A stretch of DNA of 64,000 nt. Origin: Cristatella mucedo (lineage: Eukaryota; Bryozoa; Phylactolaemata; Cristatellidae). Every line of letters starts with the position of its first letter. The stretch's first letter is position 1. Positions 10,918 through 23,097 of this stretch are shown here, one piece after another. A program made the position numbers and the translations under genes. Location of the stretch: positions 2,230,001 to 2,294,000 of the forward strand of contig WPIO01000060.1 in the NCBI GenBank assembly GCA_009760855.2. The letters are read 5' to 3'. Under the pieces are notes generated by a model. That model ran no database searches and was not told where the DNA came from. It worked only from the letters and a program-made list of their open reading frames with translations.

Positions 10918-12293
10918 CCAAATGGGAGAAAGTGAACTACTCTCAGCTTAAGGGTCGGTTAACGAAGATTAACAAAGCTAACAGCTGCTAGCTCTTCTGA
11001 CTACCACTGAAGCAGTTACTGCTCGGCAATGGTTGCTGCCATTCAGCTAGACCGCCGACGTTTAGTACAAATATTACAAGATACCTAGCATGAACCGTCA
11101 AATGGACTAGTACTGCAACACGAAATTTCGACATCGTAGCCCAAGAAGGGGGAATATATCATGCCATCGTCCTAATTTGAATCGAAGGGGCCATGAAAGA
11201 GTTTGTAATACCGTTTACCATTGCCGCCCAATAATTCCCTATACGAACGATACTGCTACCACCCGCAGCTGGCCGAGCTGTCAAGATCAGCATTCGTTTT
11301 TGGAAAGGGGTAAATCTGTGAGAGAACTGCATGGCTTCAGCTGCTGATTGTTGCATGAGGTACAAAAGCCAACTTTACAGGTTGTTGCCCATTTGTTTTG
11401 TCCATGTGACACAGAGTAGCTGAGCCGACTTCTAAATCGTTCAGCTACACTGCTGTGATTGTCCAACTGACTTCAAAAGCCCGTGTCCTGTGTGCTACTC
11501 CCTATGCCACCATTTTCTGCATTCAGCTGCTTCAGCTGCTCAACTATATGCTGCATGTCTGGCCAACCCGGAGACATATGCCGTGACAGCACCTTTGTGG
11601 CAAATGACCTAGCTCAACCTGTTTTACAGAGCTTGACCAATAATCCTTTCATTGCTAGGTATGAGTCAAGATACTCCAGACTAGCTTCAGGATTTCCTTT
11701 TCTCCCGATGCAGAGATTACTGATGGTGCCACCCTGAGAACCTACTGAAAGCCTGCATCCTAAACCATCCGACTTTTCACTATTGCAAGACAGATTGAAT
11801 GACGTGAGATCATAGCATACAACCCATCGGTGTTGCACCTCCGTTGTATATCTAGCATTTATAGATCTGAAAGCATGGGCTTTGTAGCTCTATTCGTTTC
11901 CCGAGTACAAAAGAATACCATTAACCAAATAGCTCACGTGGCACTCTTGGTCTTCGACAAATATACAGCCTCGGCAAATCTACAGGACGATCCTCAAATG
12001 TTTAGTTCATTGTTGGGCGGCATCCAAACAAGAAGATTAAGTTAGCTGGCATTAACAATGAACTAATAGGGAATATTCATTCAGGTACTTGGTTAAAAGA
12101 AAAGACACGTTGATGAACCGTCATTAATGAACCCACACACGATGTAAATGCCAAAGCTGACGACTGCTGAACACCTAATATCTGCCGCATGGAAGAACAC
12201 GTCCCTAGCAACGTCTCGACATGAGAATTAACAGAATTTTCTATTCAAACTTCTATAACAGCTGACCGCCTTGTAGTAGACAACAGCAAAGAA
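10918..12293. other. No supported gene
   Basis: Short frames occur at 11483-11838 on both strands, including a 74-codon minus-strand one, but I recognise no family. The interval lies just downstream of the last ABCC exon and may include its 3' untranslated sequence. Confidence 0.35.
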
Positions 12294-12591
12294 CTAGGTA
12301 TTGCACCTGTTACCATCGCCGGTGCTCTGGTCTTTGCAAGAGTGCATCTCATGTGCCTTGGCTATGGCAACATAGTGGTTGTAATCAATTCCAATGTGCT
12401 GAGCAAGTGAACAAAATAACCAGTCACTGCATTGCAGCAAACTATAAGGGGTATTCAACTCGTGAAGACAGCCGGCTTTCAACAATATGACATGATCCGA
12501 GTTTATTATGGTGTCCAGGTGGTGAGCTATCGTCAGCACGGTACAGTCCCTGAACTTGTCCTTGATCGTCTCATAAATTGCAGCATCAGTC
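12294..12591 (-). CDS. ABCC-type transporter, last exon (end of NBD2)
   Basis: Read minus, the exon begins after the acceptor TCTATTTAG and encodes TDAAIYETIKDKF, then the H-loop strand LTIAHHLDTI, then a stretch in the place of the usual VxxxGxxxEFDTPxxLL segment (HELNTPYSLL). It ends at a stop at 12294. The order matches the end of NBD2 in ABCC proteins, after Walker B and the D-loop. The switch histidine is present (IAH). The usual IAHRL reads IAHHL here. The D-loop lies in the exon at 16.0 kb. Confidence 0.87.
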
Positions 12592-12599
12592 CTAAATAG

Positions 12600-13184
12600 A
12601 AAAAGCAAGAAGCAGGTGCACAATGGCAGAACAGGAGCCAATCACAGCTATCATAACGATAAAAATAATAATATTGCTTGCACCTAGCAGATGCATTTTG
12701 CCGTCAGTGGACAATTTATCGAGTCATGAGCAAAAAGGACACCCTGAGAGTATCTGTCATGAGGCCTATAAAAAGAATACTTTGGCATGCCTGTTGATAA
12801 TCAATAAGCCCTGGGCACATCATTTCATATGCAAACTATGGAACAGAGCTCTTGAAAATGACTAACAACTAGCTTGACAGATAGAATTTCTCGAACAATC
12901 TTAGTTTATATGCAAAATATGATTTGCTAATTTAAGAAATTCCTATGTGTAGACAGGCTGGGACAGCAGAGAAATGAGAGCCACGCAGTAAGCCGTTCAA
13001 GAATTCAGTGAAGGCCGACTGCCCACTCAAGATGCTGGTACTTCTGTATGGTGGACCATTCCTATCGTCAAACTGGCAAGAAAGCACCTCCTATCTTGCA
13101 ATCACACGTTCCGTAATTCGTTGCTAAAGTTCTCCACACTGCCCTGAAATCACTGTAACCATCCCTCTGCCGAGAGATCAGCCA
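12600..13184. other. No supported gene (intron of the ABCC locus)
   Basis: This is AT-rich sequence between ABCC exons, with no recognised repeat. Confidence 0.4.
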
Positions 13185-13765
13185 TCTTCAGGAAGGAGAA
13201 GCAAGTCAGACAAAAGAAAAGTTATTGAAGATCCAGAGGCCCATTTTACAGATGCAGCCAAGAAAAGAAAGCCACATTTTCCCAGCCAGAAAGACCTCAA
13301 TGATCTGATCAAAGACCTTGGTATGACCAAGTCCAATGCTGAGCCTCCGATATTTAGTTTCTACGAGTGGAACTAGTAGGATGAAAGAGTAAAAGTACCA
13401 AAAACCAGAGAAAGCAACACCAAATATTTTCCAACTTCTTCAGTCGGCAAGGTGATCTGTGCTTCTAAACAACGTGACCCGTTTATTTTAGGCTATAGGA
13501 AGAATCCACAACACAAGTGAATGGTCCTGTTTCACAAACCTTTCATCAAGAAGCCTAAAAGCCAGCTCCATTAAGGGAACAAGTATTTTAACATCCTATA
13601 TGGGTAACATAACAGCATTACAGTTAACAGCCTATATACGTAAGCTTACACCGAGAAACGAAGTGAGCACTGCCATTATTTTCAAGGATATATTGGACTT
13701 CGAACGTCAATACCAGGGCCGGTCAAACAAATACATGATGAGGACTGTCTGGGGGCTTCTTTGAT
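13185..13765 (+). pseudogene. Fragment of a transposon-associated ORF, unnamed family
   Basis: A basic segment (RSKSDKRKVIEDPE) is followed by KDLNDLIKDLGMTKSNAE, a signature I associate with a multi-copy protein predicted in many invertebrate genomes. A later segment (FERQYQGRSNKYMMRT) matches the usual end of that protein. The middle is missing, and stops and frame changes intervene. It lies within an ABCC intron on the opposite strand. Confidence 0.4.
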
Positions 13766-14046
13766 TAAATGATCTGCAGAATTGCCTGTCTAAAATATAG
13801 AATATCTATTCATTTCTCAACACCATTGCATGTTCATTTTTGCCCAATTTCAGACAAAATACAAGTTAATTTTGATTCAATTGCAGTTATATTTTTTTTA
13901 CTAAATGTGAACCAAGAGATGCTGTATTATCAGCTTTCTTGTCAAAAATGTGCTAATCTCAAGTCATCGACATTGTCATAAAGGGAAAGTTTATAGGAAA
14001 TAAAGCCTATTTTCCAAGCAGCTGAGTAAAAACAAATTTGAAAATT

Positions 14047-14120
14047 AAATAATAATAATAATACACTTGATAAAGCGCCCCCAGAGAACTTAATCTCTTT
14101 CTAGGCGCTTTAACTTTGAA
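14047..14120 (-). repeat. LINE 3' terminus, minimal copy
   Basis: This is an AAT tail plus ACACTTGATAAAGCGCCCCC and AGGCGCTTTA only. The insertion is severely truncated. Confidence 0.85.
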
Positions 14121-14289
14121 GGACACAAGCTGTATCACGTAGTATTGGATAGACTTTTTATAATAAGCCATGATTGGCCTCTGCTAGTCTCGGGCTTGCA
14201 AAATGGATGCTTTTAGTTCGCCTCTGAGTTGTCTCACGGGTACGGTGCTCACTCTTCACGACCTAGTCGAGGGACCGGGCTAAGCACCG

Positions 14290-14735
14290 TAACACCCGCT
14301 TTTCGGAATCCAACAGTCTACCAATGCCTCGTGCAAACCTCAAATCCTTTGGAAACCGTGCATTTAGTTCATATGCTCCCAAAGCTTCGAACTCCCTCCC
14401 GATTTGCATCAGAACGTCCCCTGACCTGACCACTTTTAAAAGAACTTAAAAACACCTATTTATGACAGCATTTAGTGGGTCCCTGTGATTTGTCCTTCAT
14501 GTGCTTATGTGTGATGACACTGTGCATGCTGCCACTAACCACATTTGCATGCTGACCCTGTGCATGTCACCCGTAACCATGTTATTCATTTTGTTTGTTT
14601 ATCAAGCATGATATTACTCACCATTCAATCGTGTTTCCCTTTGCAGCAAATGTAAAGTGCCTAGAAATAGGTTGCGTTCTCTGAGGGCGCTTTATCAAGT
14701 GCATTATTATTTTTATTATTATTAATATTCGACTT
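14290..14735 (+). pseudogene. CR1/L2-like LINE: RT C-terminus and 3' UTR
   Basis: The plus strand carries the end of the RT domain (a diverged form of the segment that reads PKAWNSLP in other copies), the 3' UTR, the conserved terminus GGGCGCTTTATCAAGTGCA and an ATT tail. Frames are interrupted. Confidence 0.85.
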
Positions 14736-14782
14736 CAGCAAAGGAAGATCCTTGTATTGACCACTGCAAGTGGTGGTAATAA

Positions 14783-14840
14783 TCGTTCAGGCTCTTCTGC
14801 TACTATACAAATGAGGCTGTTGAATCAGCTAACATTGCTT
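14783..14840 (+). repeat. SINE family B, 3' fragment
   Basis: It contains GGCTCTTCTGCTACTATACA and GAGGCTGTTGAATCAGCTAA, the 3' end of family B. The tRNA-like head is absent. Confidence 0.7.
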
Positions 14841-14999
14841 CTGGTCAGTGCACGCATTATTTTGGATTATGGGCATATGGCTGCTCAAGGTGGTAGCCGT
14901 ACTCGTGATAGAAAATGTGGAGAGAGGCCAAGAGAGGCCAGAAGCCTCTGACTGCCACATCAGCAGCTAACTGATTGCTGGTTGTAAGTATCCAAAAGC

Positions 15000-16005
15000 A
15001 CTGCATATTCCACTCAGCAGCATGTAGGGCCATATCTGTGAGCACCAGGTACAACTATGTCTTACGAGGTTGCTGATGCGAGTTTAGGAAATGCTTACTC
15101 AGAACCCTTAGGACATCTTGGCTCAACACCTACATGTGCTCACCTTTTCAAGTGTCCATGGTATTGTTAATCAAATAAGGCAATTCACTTGTTTGGTTAT
15201 CTGCAATAACAACTATAGTGGTCGTTTTAACACTTCAATGGATACGACTTCATGGTGAATTATCTGGCTAAGCTTCACTAATTTGAGTGGCAACACAATG
15301 CCTGTCAACTGCTGGGCAAACCTTCTGCCCACATCGTGCTTAACATCAAAATCGGGGAATTTAAAAATCCCAGTCCTGACCACAGATAAAATTTTGAGGA
15401 ACAAAAAGTATTTTCTATTTATTTTAGGGAAAAGGAATTAGAAAAACACACTTTGTACCTATAGACAAACATACACTGGAATCTGTTATCTAGCACTGTG
15501 GCTAGAAACCTTTTGAAATGTGGTACAGGAACAAGCCAGTGGTTATTATTCAGGAGTCAATTTACAGTCCCTTCTGTTTTAAAAGGATTGAAAAGGAAAG
15601 AAGAAGTGATCCACCACAGCAGACTAAACCCGAGCATAGAGATCATTCTGGGAGCAGATACTACTGCCCTGATTGTCAGTGAGGCTAATCATCATAAACC
15701 TAGCTAAAGGTGCTGGTTGCTGCAATCCAAAGCTGGTTGGCATCAGTAGTGTGATTAGCAATCGGCAGTATGTAGATTAGACCAAAAGTATCCCCGATTC
15801 AAAGGTGGCTCAGAAATACATCATCAGTGGATGCTGCCAATGTCTCTGCATCGGCAATCACAGGCAAGTGACCACAAGGTACAAGCAAAACAAAGACTGC
15901 AAAACATTGGCGTTCAGCCAGCCTTTTAGGATTCAGCTACCGCAGCGCAGCTAACCTAACCAGCATTCCAGCCTAACATCAAACATATCAGAAAGCTGTT
16001 TTGCC
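15000..16005. other. No supported gene (ABCC intron)
   Basis: I see no recognised repeat or domain. The frame at 15498-15707 has no family resemblance. Confidence 0.4.
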
Positions 16006-16009
16006 AGAC

Positions 16010-16427
16010 TCATGGGCGATCGATGTAAGCTGTGGCCTCGTCAACGACGAGTATCCTGTTCCGGGGAATCACGTCACGCCCGAGGCCCAGCAGCTGCTGA
16101 TGGCCAATACTAAAGTTGGCGCCACCATCGGCAATAGCTGCATCGAGACCACCTGGCAGATCCTGGCAGCTAGCTGTACCTGCTGCAGTGCATCCCACAG
16201 GTCTGCATCGCTGTGCCTCGCAAAAGGGTCGAGATTTCGGCTCACGGTAGTGTGGAAGAGCACTGGATACTGCGGTATGATGGACAGCTTAGAGAGCGCA
16301 GGTCGTGCAGGCCAATGTCACTGACACACACACCGTCGATGAGCAGTCGGCCACTAGGCTCACACAACCAGAACAGTGCCGACAGCAGCGAGCTCTTGCC
16401 TGCACCCCTGCGGCAACAGATGCTAAC
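16010..16427 (-). pseudogene. ABCC-type transporter, NBD2 exon with frame breaks
   Basis: The acceptor TTCTTTGCAG precedes the Walker A region [15 protein letters not shown]. Then come the strand before the Q-loop and, in a second frame, [14 protein letters not shown] third frame holds the signature region [13 protein letters not shown] and Walker B with D-loop, RILVVDEATAYID. Canonical ABCC motifs are GRTGAGKSS and SxGQRQL, so the loop before Walker A and the signature are altered. Two extra bases near 16290 shift the frame before the Q-loop, and another shift lies near 16165. The domain binds ATP at the cytosolic face of a membrane exporter. It is either a pseudogene or contains sequence errors. 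Confidence 0.86.
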
Positions 16428-16818
16428 CTGCAAAGAAGAAATCACAGCAGCTGTCTTACACGAGGGCATGCTATAGGCAGCTGATGAGCACAGAGAAATT
16501 GTCAGCTTGCAGAACAACCACAGGCCACTGGCTAAACGTTCTTTGATCTTGAAATGAAAGGTTTTGCAGGCTCGTTGGAAACCATACCTGATCACTATAC
16601 ATGTTCATGGCAAAGAAATACCGTAAGTATGACTGCCTAACAATGCTCCATCAGGGATGCTTGGATAGGTGACAAGTCATCCCGAGAATAGGTGACAGCA
16701 ACCCTGATTGATCACCTACATAGTGACATATTTGAATGAATCATAATGCCTGGATGGCTAAGCTAATCGAGTCGTTGGCTACAGACCTTCAAGGCACAAG
16801 ATAAATAAATAAATAAAT

Positions 16819-16990
16819 CCTAGCTGATTAAACAGCATCTTTTTGTATAGCGACAGAAGAGCCTCTACGGCTATCACAACCGCTTGCAGTGGCGATATAG
16901 AATCGCCTGCCGCAGGAATCGAACCCACGACCTCGGGACCAAGGTCGTGAAAAGCAACCGCCTTACCTGGTGTGCCATCACGGCTCACGA
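16819..16990 (-). repeat. SINE family B copy
   Basis: Read minus it begins GTGAGCCGTGATGGCACACC and carries the B box GTGGGTTCGATTCC. It ends in the ATCAGCTAG-type 3' end followed by an ATTT repeat. Confidence 0.88.
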
Positions 16991-17403
16991 TCCGGGTCTA
17001 GGCCATGAATTTATTCCCACCGGACAGCACTAACATATATGGTTACATTTTAACAACTGGGCCTTTGCTACTAACTTGTTCAGTCTTGCTATCGAATCAC
17101 AGAATCCCATCGTCTTTCAGAATGTCACAGCTAAATTGATAGTGTACTAAAAGTGACCACTACACTTTTCTCGAGATATGCAGGCATGGCTGAGCTGCCG
17201 AGACCAGCTGCAGACATTCTCAAAATAAGCAAGACATTGCCTCCCCTTGTCAAAAGAAAGAGCTACGAAAGCAGTGACGGTTCTATTTGCATGTGACATC
17301 TGGTCCCGCAATGTCAGCTTGGCTGCGCGTCTCAGCCTTCTTTCCCACTTCAGCCTGGAATGAGATGGACATATTAACCTAAATTTGGGTTAAGCAAGAC
17401 CTA

Positions 17404-17541
17404 AAATATAATTCATTTGTATGGCTCCCCAGGAGAACTTAATCTCTATTCAGGTGCTTCACATGTGACTCGGGTTCGAGCCCACGACCTCAGTCAGGCC
17501 TTGGTCGGGGCGAGCACCTTAACCACTGGACCAAACCAGCT
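17404..17541 (-). repeat. SINE family A copy, complete head
   Basis: Both the LINE-like tail (GAGAACTTAATCTCTATTC) and the tRNA-like head (read minus: TGGTTTGGTCCAGTGGTTAA) are present. The B box is GGGCTCGAACCC. Confidence 0.88.
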
Positions 17542-17544
17542 CGA

Positions 17545-18255
17545 AGTAGTCAGTAAAGCTGGGAACTGATAGAAACAGGCATCTCAATAGCTCGACCAGT
17601 AGAGCAAGTGCCAGTGGTTTTGGTATTGTTCCCCTACTTAAGGGCAAGATGTTTCTGCTCCAGTTCTGTTGCCTTCGTTCATTCTGTACAGTAGAACATA
17701 TTTGCATGCACAAGGTCTGGTCTGTATGCACGGTCTGTCGGTGTGATAAGCTGTGTATGAATGACTTTCCAACATCAACATCTTTTTGATATCTTCAATG
17801 CATACTCTTTTAAGCATACCTTTTTCTTAGGAATTATGCTTACAGTCTTTGGATAGCTTGTGGTTGAAATCACGGTAGCACTCAACCTATCATTCCTGAG
17901 TGCACAAATACTTAATGCAGTTTCACGATAACACTATACACAACTGAATAATCCTTTAGAACCTCGTGAAGCAATACCGTATCATTTCAAATTGTTAAAT
18001 TGCCAAGCTATCACCTCATCACTTTGTGCTGCCAAATGACTGGGCAAAGCCTATTAAACCCTACCGAATGTTTGTAAAGCAGAGTCGCTGCTAATTGATG
18101 CCCATCTTGCATACACATTAATTAACTTGATTATGATACAAATACAGAACTTTATATATTACAAAACGGAGGTTCAAACATGAGGCCATTTGCCGAAGTT
18201 GAATAAACAGCTTTGATAATTCGAGCCTTGCTCATAAGCTTTGTAAGTGACCTTT
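17545..18255. other. No supported gene
   Basis: AT-rich sequence in which I see no domain or repeat. Confidence 0.4.
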
Positions 18256-18261
18256 CGTTAG

Positions 18262-19045
18262 ACGACTAAATCAGTTCCACAATCAAGTCAGCGTACTTTC
18301 AGCTACATAACATTGCTAAAATTCAGGCTTGTTTAGACAAGGATACCACATCTAAGTGGGTCCCTGCATTTGTGACATCTCGTCTTGACTTCTGTAACTC
18401 ACTGCTTGCAGGTCTACCGGCATGGTGCAATCAGGTGCTTACAGCTGGTGCAAAACTCTGCAGCTAGGCTTATCTGTCGTGAGTGGCGCAGTTTCCAAAT
18501 TACAACACTTCTTGCCAACCTGCACTGGCTCCCAGTCAAACAACGGATCGACTTCAAAGTTCTGTCACTCACTTTTCGGTCCCTTCATTATTTGGCTCCA
18601 GCCTATCTTTCACATCTACTCCCCCACCAGGCCAAGCATCGTACCACTTGCTTTTCGGAAACTAACTGCTTACCTATAACTCGTACAAACCTTAAATCCT
18701 TAGGAGACTGTGCACTTAGTTCATATGCTCCCAAAGCTTGGAACTCACTCCCAGCTTATGTAACGACATCCTCTGACTTGATCACATTTCAAAAGAAACT
18801 AAAAAAGTGCCTGCTGATTCTGTGCATGCTGCCACTAAACAAAATTGCATGCTGACCCTGTGCATGTCACCCCTAACCATGTTATTCATGTTGTCTATCA
18901 AGCATGATACCACTTATCATTCGATCGTGTTTCGTTTGCAACAAATGTAAAGCACCTAGAAAGAGACCGAGTTCTCTGAGGCCACTGTATCACGTGTATT
19001 ATTATTTGTATTATTATTACTATTATTATCATTATTATAAGCTGA
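18262..19045 (+). pseudogene. CR1/L2-like LINE: RT thumb to 3' end
   Basis: A 156-codon frame at 18385-18855 encodes the region after the RT active site, including LHWLPVKQRIDFKVLSLTF and PKAWNSLP. Both are characteristic of the C-terminal part of CR1/L2-clade RTs. The 3' UTR and ATT tail follow. The copy is 5'-truncated before the palm domain. Confidence 0.9.
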
Positions 19046-19084
19046 TCCAAATTTGAAGCTGGGTCATTGGATGATTATGTGCCG

Positions 19085-19212
19085 TTCAATAAAAGTAGCT
19101 TACCAGGTATCACAACACTTGCAACAGGCAATACAGGATTGGCAGCTTCAGGACTCAAATCCACGACCCCTGGTTAGCACCTTAACCCTAGGGTGAGACC
19201 CAGAGGCTGTTA
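19085..19212 (-). repeat. SINE family B, partial and diverged
   Basis: It contains a B-box-like GGACTCAAATCCACGACC, inverted, and a CCTAGGGTGAGACCC segment shared with the 7.5- and 58.4-kb copies. The 3' end is unclear. Confidence 0.6.
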
Positions 19213-19214
19213 GA

Positions 19215-19723
19215 GCTGCAAAGCTCACCAGCTGGCAAAAGCAGAACACAAGCTAGGATGCAAGCCACGTGCCATGAAAGTGGCCAGCCACGTGACCAGT
19301 AGGCTCCTAGCTTACACCAAATCACGACCACAAACAGGTAAATCTAGCAAACCGACTAGGAAGCACTTGGCACCAAGCGATGTGTGGCTACATAAATGCA
19401 TCTACAAATCTGCATCTGTCTCAATTAATCTCAGTTACATGAGATAAGCAGCCACATGCGACCCTCAATGCATTGATGATCGGCAGTGGCAGCTGCTGGC
19501 TGATCGAGTCTGTTGCACAAAACAGCTAGTGAGTTTGAGGTCGAATTACTGGGGAGGGGGCATCCAAATGAGTTTAAGGTGAAGGCAGCATCGGATACCG
19601 GCTAAGTGAGAAAAGCTCAAGCACCACAAGCAAGGACGAGAGGCTACAAGACGTGCAGGCGAGCAGCCCCCAACACACACAGCAAGAAGGGGCGCCCCGC
19701 CCCTAGGCAGTGGAGAGCCGCAC
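19215..19723. other. No supported gene (ABCC intron)
   Basis: No recognised content. Confidence 0.4.
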
Positions 19724-19838
19724 CTTCTCTGCTTTGTGAAAGCTGACATTGCTGAGCACGACCGGCTTGCCTGCTGCGTGTCGCAGGCAGAGGTTCTCGG
19801 CTACGAGCGTTCGGCTAGCCGGCAGGCGCTCCGCCATT
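19724..19838 (-). CDS. ABCC-type transporter exon before NBD2
   Basis: Read minus it encodes ASRTLVAENLCLRHAAGK, then PVVLSNVSFHKAEK, and ends at GAGAAG before a GTGCGG donor. This is the strand that opens NBD2 in ABCC proteins (usual pattern: VENVxLRYxxxxxxVLKxVSFxIxxxEKVGIVGRTG). The reading connects smoothly to the Walker A exon at 16427. The acceptor is not clean: the polypyrimidine tract ends GCAA instead of GCAG. Either the site is mutated or the exon begins a few codons later. Confidence 0.75.
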
Positions 19839-19839
19839 G

Positions 19840-20390
19840 CAAAAAAAAGAGAAAGTGGGAAGCATAGCAGAGTCAGGAGGGCAGTTGAGGTAGGGAGTAG
19901 CATGGAAGTAGCAGCTCAGAACCACTGAAAAGGATGAGCCATGGCCGGCAGCAGAAGATTAGTTGTCGTTTCGTAAGAATTGTGGAAGCGAGTTCCACAG
20001 TTTAGGACCTGCAGAGCTTAAGCTTCTGTTGCCAACGGTCTTTAATTTGCCGACCCCTTTACCGACCACTATTTATTACTTCATTCATTTAGGCCCTCAA
20101 TGTGGTTCTAGGCTATCGGGTTCGGCATGCTTTTGCTTCTGCTGTGGAGGCAGGCAAATTGTTTTGTCGGGCAAGTTGTGTGAATTCGAATCGTCAGCAG
20201 AAGGATACTAGCTAACACCTGTTTGCCACATATGAGCTCCGGTGACGTGCCTAGATAAAGATTTTTCTCTCGCTAGGCAAATACAAATGCTATCTTATTA
20301 TCATTATGATTGCAAAGCCGGTGAGATAGCAGTACAATGGAGTAACACTGCTCACTAGGCAGAAGCTAACCGAGCAAACGGCACTGTACA
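19840..20390. other. No supported gene (ABCC intron)
   Basis: No recognised repeat or domain. Confidence 0.35.
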
Positions 20391-20393
20391 ACT

Positions 20394-20510
20394 GTGGTAA
20401 GCAGTTGAACTATCCAGACTAGGCCAGCAAGCAGTGAGCTACAGAAGTGAAGACAGGATGTCACAAATGCATGGACCAACTTAGACGTGGTATCCTTATG
20501 GTATTCGCAT
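20394..20510 (-). repeat. LINE fragment (RT region)
   Basis: It contains CCAGCAAGCAGTGAGCTACAG and GATGTCACAAATGCATGGAC, found in the minus RT region of other copies. It stops abruptly near 20500, and 3' UTR sequence follows, so this copy is internally deleted. Confidence 0.75.
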
Positions 20511-20594
20511 TCAAGTGTGGTTAGCGGCAGCATGCACAGTGCAGCACACATAAGCACATGAAGGACGAATAACAGGAACCCACTAAATGCTGTC

Positions 20595-22420
20595 CTAAAT
20601 AATAATAAAAATAATGCACTTGATAAAGCGTGTCCGAAATAATAATAATAATTATTATGCACTTGATAAAGTGCCTTCAGAGAACTCAATCTCATTCTAG
20701 GCGCTTTACATTTGCTGCAAAGGGAAACGCAATTGAATGATGAGTAATATCATGCTTGACAAACAACATGAATAAACATGGTTAGGGGTGACATGCACAG
20801 GGTCAGCATGCAAATGTGGTTAGTGGCAGCATGCACAGTGTCAGCTAATAAGCTGAATAAGCTTGTCACTAATAAGCACATGATGGACGAACCAAAGGGA
20901 CCCACTAAATGCTGTCCTAAATTGGTGTTTTTAAGTTCTTTTTAAATGTGGTCAAGTCAGGGGATGTTCTGACGCAGGTCGGGAGGGAGTTCCAGGCTTT
21001 GGGAGCATACGAACTACATGCATGGTCTCCAAAAGATCAGTGGTTTGTACGAGGTATTGGTAAACTGTTGGATTCCGAAAAGCGGGTGGTACGATGCTTG
21101 GCCTGGTGAGGGAGTATATCTGAGAGACAGGCTGGAGCCAAAGAATGAAATGACCTAAAAGTGAGCGACAAAACCTTGACTTCGATCCGTTGCTTGACAG
21201 GGAGCCAGTGCAGGTCAACGAGTAGTGGTGTGATGTGGCAACTGTGATGCTCACGACAGACAAGTCTAGCTGCAGAGTGTTGCACCAGCTGCAATCGCCT
21301 GATTGCACACGCCGGCAGGCCAGTAAGCAGTGAGTTGCAGAAGTCGAGACGGGATGTCACGAATGCATGGACCAACTTTGACGTGGTATCCTTACCTAAA
21401 CAAGTCCGAATTTTAGCTATGTTATATATCTGAAAGCATGCAGACTTGATTGTGGTGCTGATGTGGTCGTCTACCGAGAGGTCACTTTGGAACATGACAC
21501 CTAGATTTCGAGCTGATTCAACAGGAGATATGCTGGCAGAGCCGATTTTGAGCGGCAGCCTTTCCAATTTCTGAATCACACTGGGTTTGCCCATAACTAA
21601 TAAGTTAGTTTTATCATTGTTTAGTTTATAAAAATTTGCTGCCAACCATGTGCAGATATCATCAATACATGCAGCAAGGGAGTTGAGAGAATTCGAGGTG
21701 CTCGGAGGCCGGAAGGGATCAAATCAAAGGTACAACTGTCATCCGAATAGAAGTGAAAGCTTACATTGTGCTTGGCAATCGCATCAGCAAGAGGGAGAGT
21801 ACAAACCGTGAAAAGAACCGGACCTAGCACGGAGCCCTGAGGTACCAGATAGACTGTGCCTGACAATCAGATCGGCAAGAGGGAGAATATAAATCGTGAA
21901 AAGAATGGGACCAAGCATGGAGACCTTAGGTACCACATATTTCAGAGGATTTTCGGATCATCTCTGTCCATTAACACGAATAGTCTGGAGTCTCCCACTG
22001 AGATCTGGCCATTGCAATGTAGTGCTAATGATGCACCGGCGAGATGAGAGGCGCTAAGGAAGGACTCGGTGAACGATGGTATCAAACTATGCTGAGAGAT
22101 CGAACAAAATAAGCCGAGAGACTATATAAGTCTGCATACCTAAGTAGGTCGTTATACACCCGAAGCATAGCCGACTCTATGGAGTAATGAGCTCTGAAAC
22201 CAGACTGGAACTCCCTGGCAAGGTTTGAAGTTTCACTATTTTGGTTCAGCTGGTCTGCCACGACTTGTTCCAGTGACGTAGACAGCAACGGTAGAAGGGA
22301 GACTCGGCAGAAGTTGCTAAAGTTCTCTTGGTCTAGTGTTGCTTGAGTAGTGGCCTGACTATAGCCTCTTTGAAAGGTGCAGGGACATGATGAATGAAGC
22401 TGTCGCCGCCTAACCCTAAC
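20595..22420 (-). pseudogene. CR1/L2-like LINE, longest RT copy
   Basis: An AAT tail and GCACTTGATAAAGTGCCTTC start the element at its 3' end, and a second partial terminus lies at 20595-20640. Reading minus from 22.3 kb are the RT finger motif FQSGFRAHYSIESAM (near 22205), PQGSVLGPVLFT (near 21840), the active-site region FHFYSDDS (near 21750; the usual ADD reads SDD), and a 202-codon frame at 21037-21645 covering the thumb. A roughly 100-bp internal duplication lies at about 21755-21950. Frames are broken, so this copy is inactive. Confidence 0.9.
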
Positions 22421-22808
22421 GGCTCCTCTTCCTCATTTCACCACTCTCCCTTTTCTACACAGGTAAAACACGATGACCATAAGTTATGAGTCATTTGCAC
22501 CGAAGCCATCTATGCCAAGGCAAGCTTAACATATTCTACCTGTGAAGCCCTGCTGAAGCATCAGGCCACGACTATATGGAGGTGCTATGCACTTTGGGTG
22601 TGTGCGTGATGAAACTGATACAACGCAGAATTCTATCAAACTCGACAGGGCAAGATATTTTACGACCCACAATACAGGCACCACTTGATGTGCTGGTGTG
22701 CGAGAAGATGCGCGCAGACAAGTGCTCACATTCATGCTACATGTCAATAAACTACGACGACCAACCGAGCCACAACCCTAGCCAAAGTCAGCCGAAATGT
22801 GAACTCAC

Positions 22809-22977
22809 AGAAAAGAACCCAGAGCTTGGATGGCAGCTGGGCATCGACCATGTCAACGTCTTTCGAGAATCGGTTCATTACACGACCTACTGGATTAGTG
22901 TCGAAAAACCGCATTGTTGTGTGGACCACAGCAGTGAACATCAGGTTATGCATTTTCTTCAATGCTATGCAACAGAC
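22809..22977 (-). CDS. ABCC-type transporter exon in TMD2
   Basis: The acceptor CTGAAG precedes VCCIALKKMHNLM, then FFDTNPVGRVMNRFSKDVDM and LP. It ends before the consensus donor GTGAGT at 22808. The FFDTxPxGRxxNRFSKD motif is the strongly conserved intracellular coupling region of TMD2 (or TMD1) in ABCC exporters, where the helices contact the NBDs. The 169-bp exon has good splice borders and no frame break. Confidence 0.9.
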
Positions 22978-23097
22978 CTTCAGAGAAAAATCCCACATTT
23001 TGATCGAAATAACACGAAAAGATGGTGGCCCTGCTTTCACACATGTGAATAAAAATGAATAATAAATCAAGCAAAGTAATATCATATGTGGTCCCCA

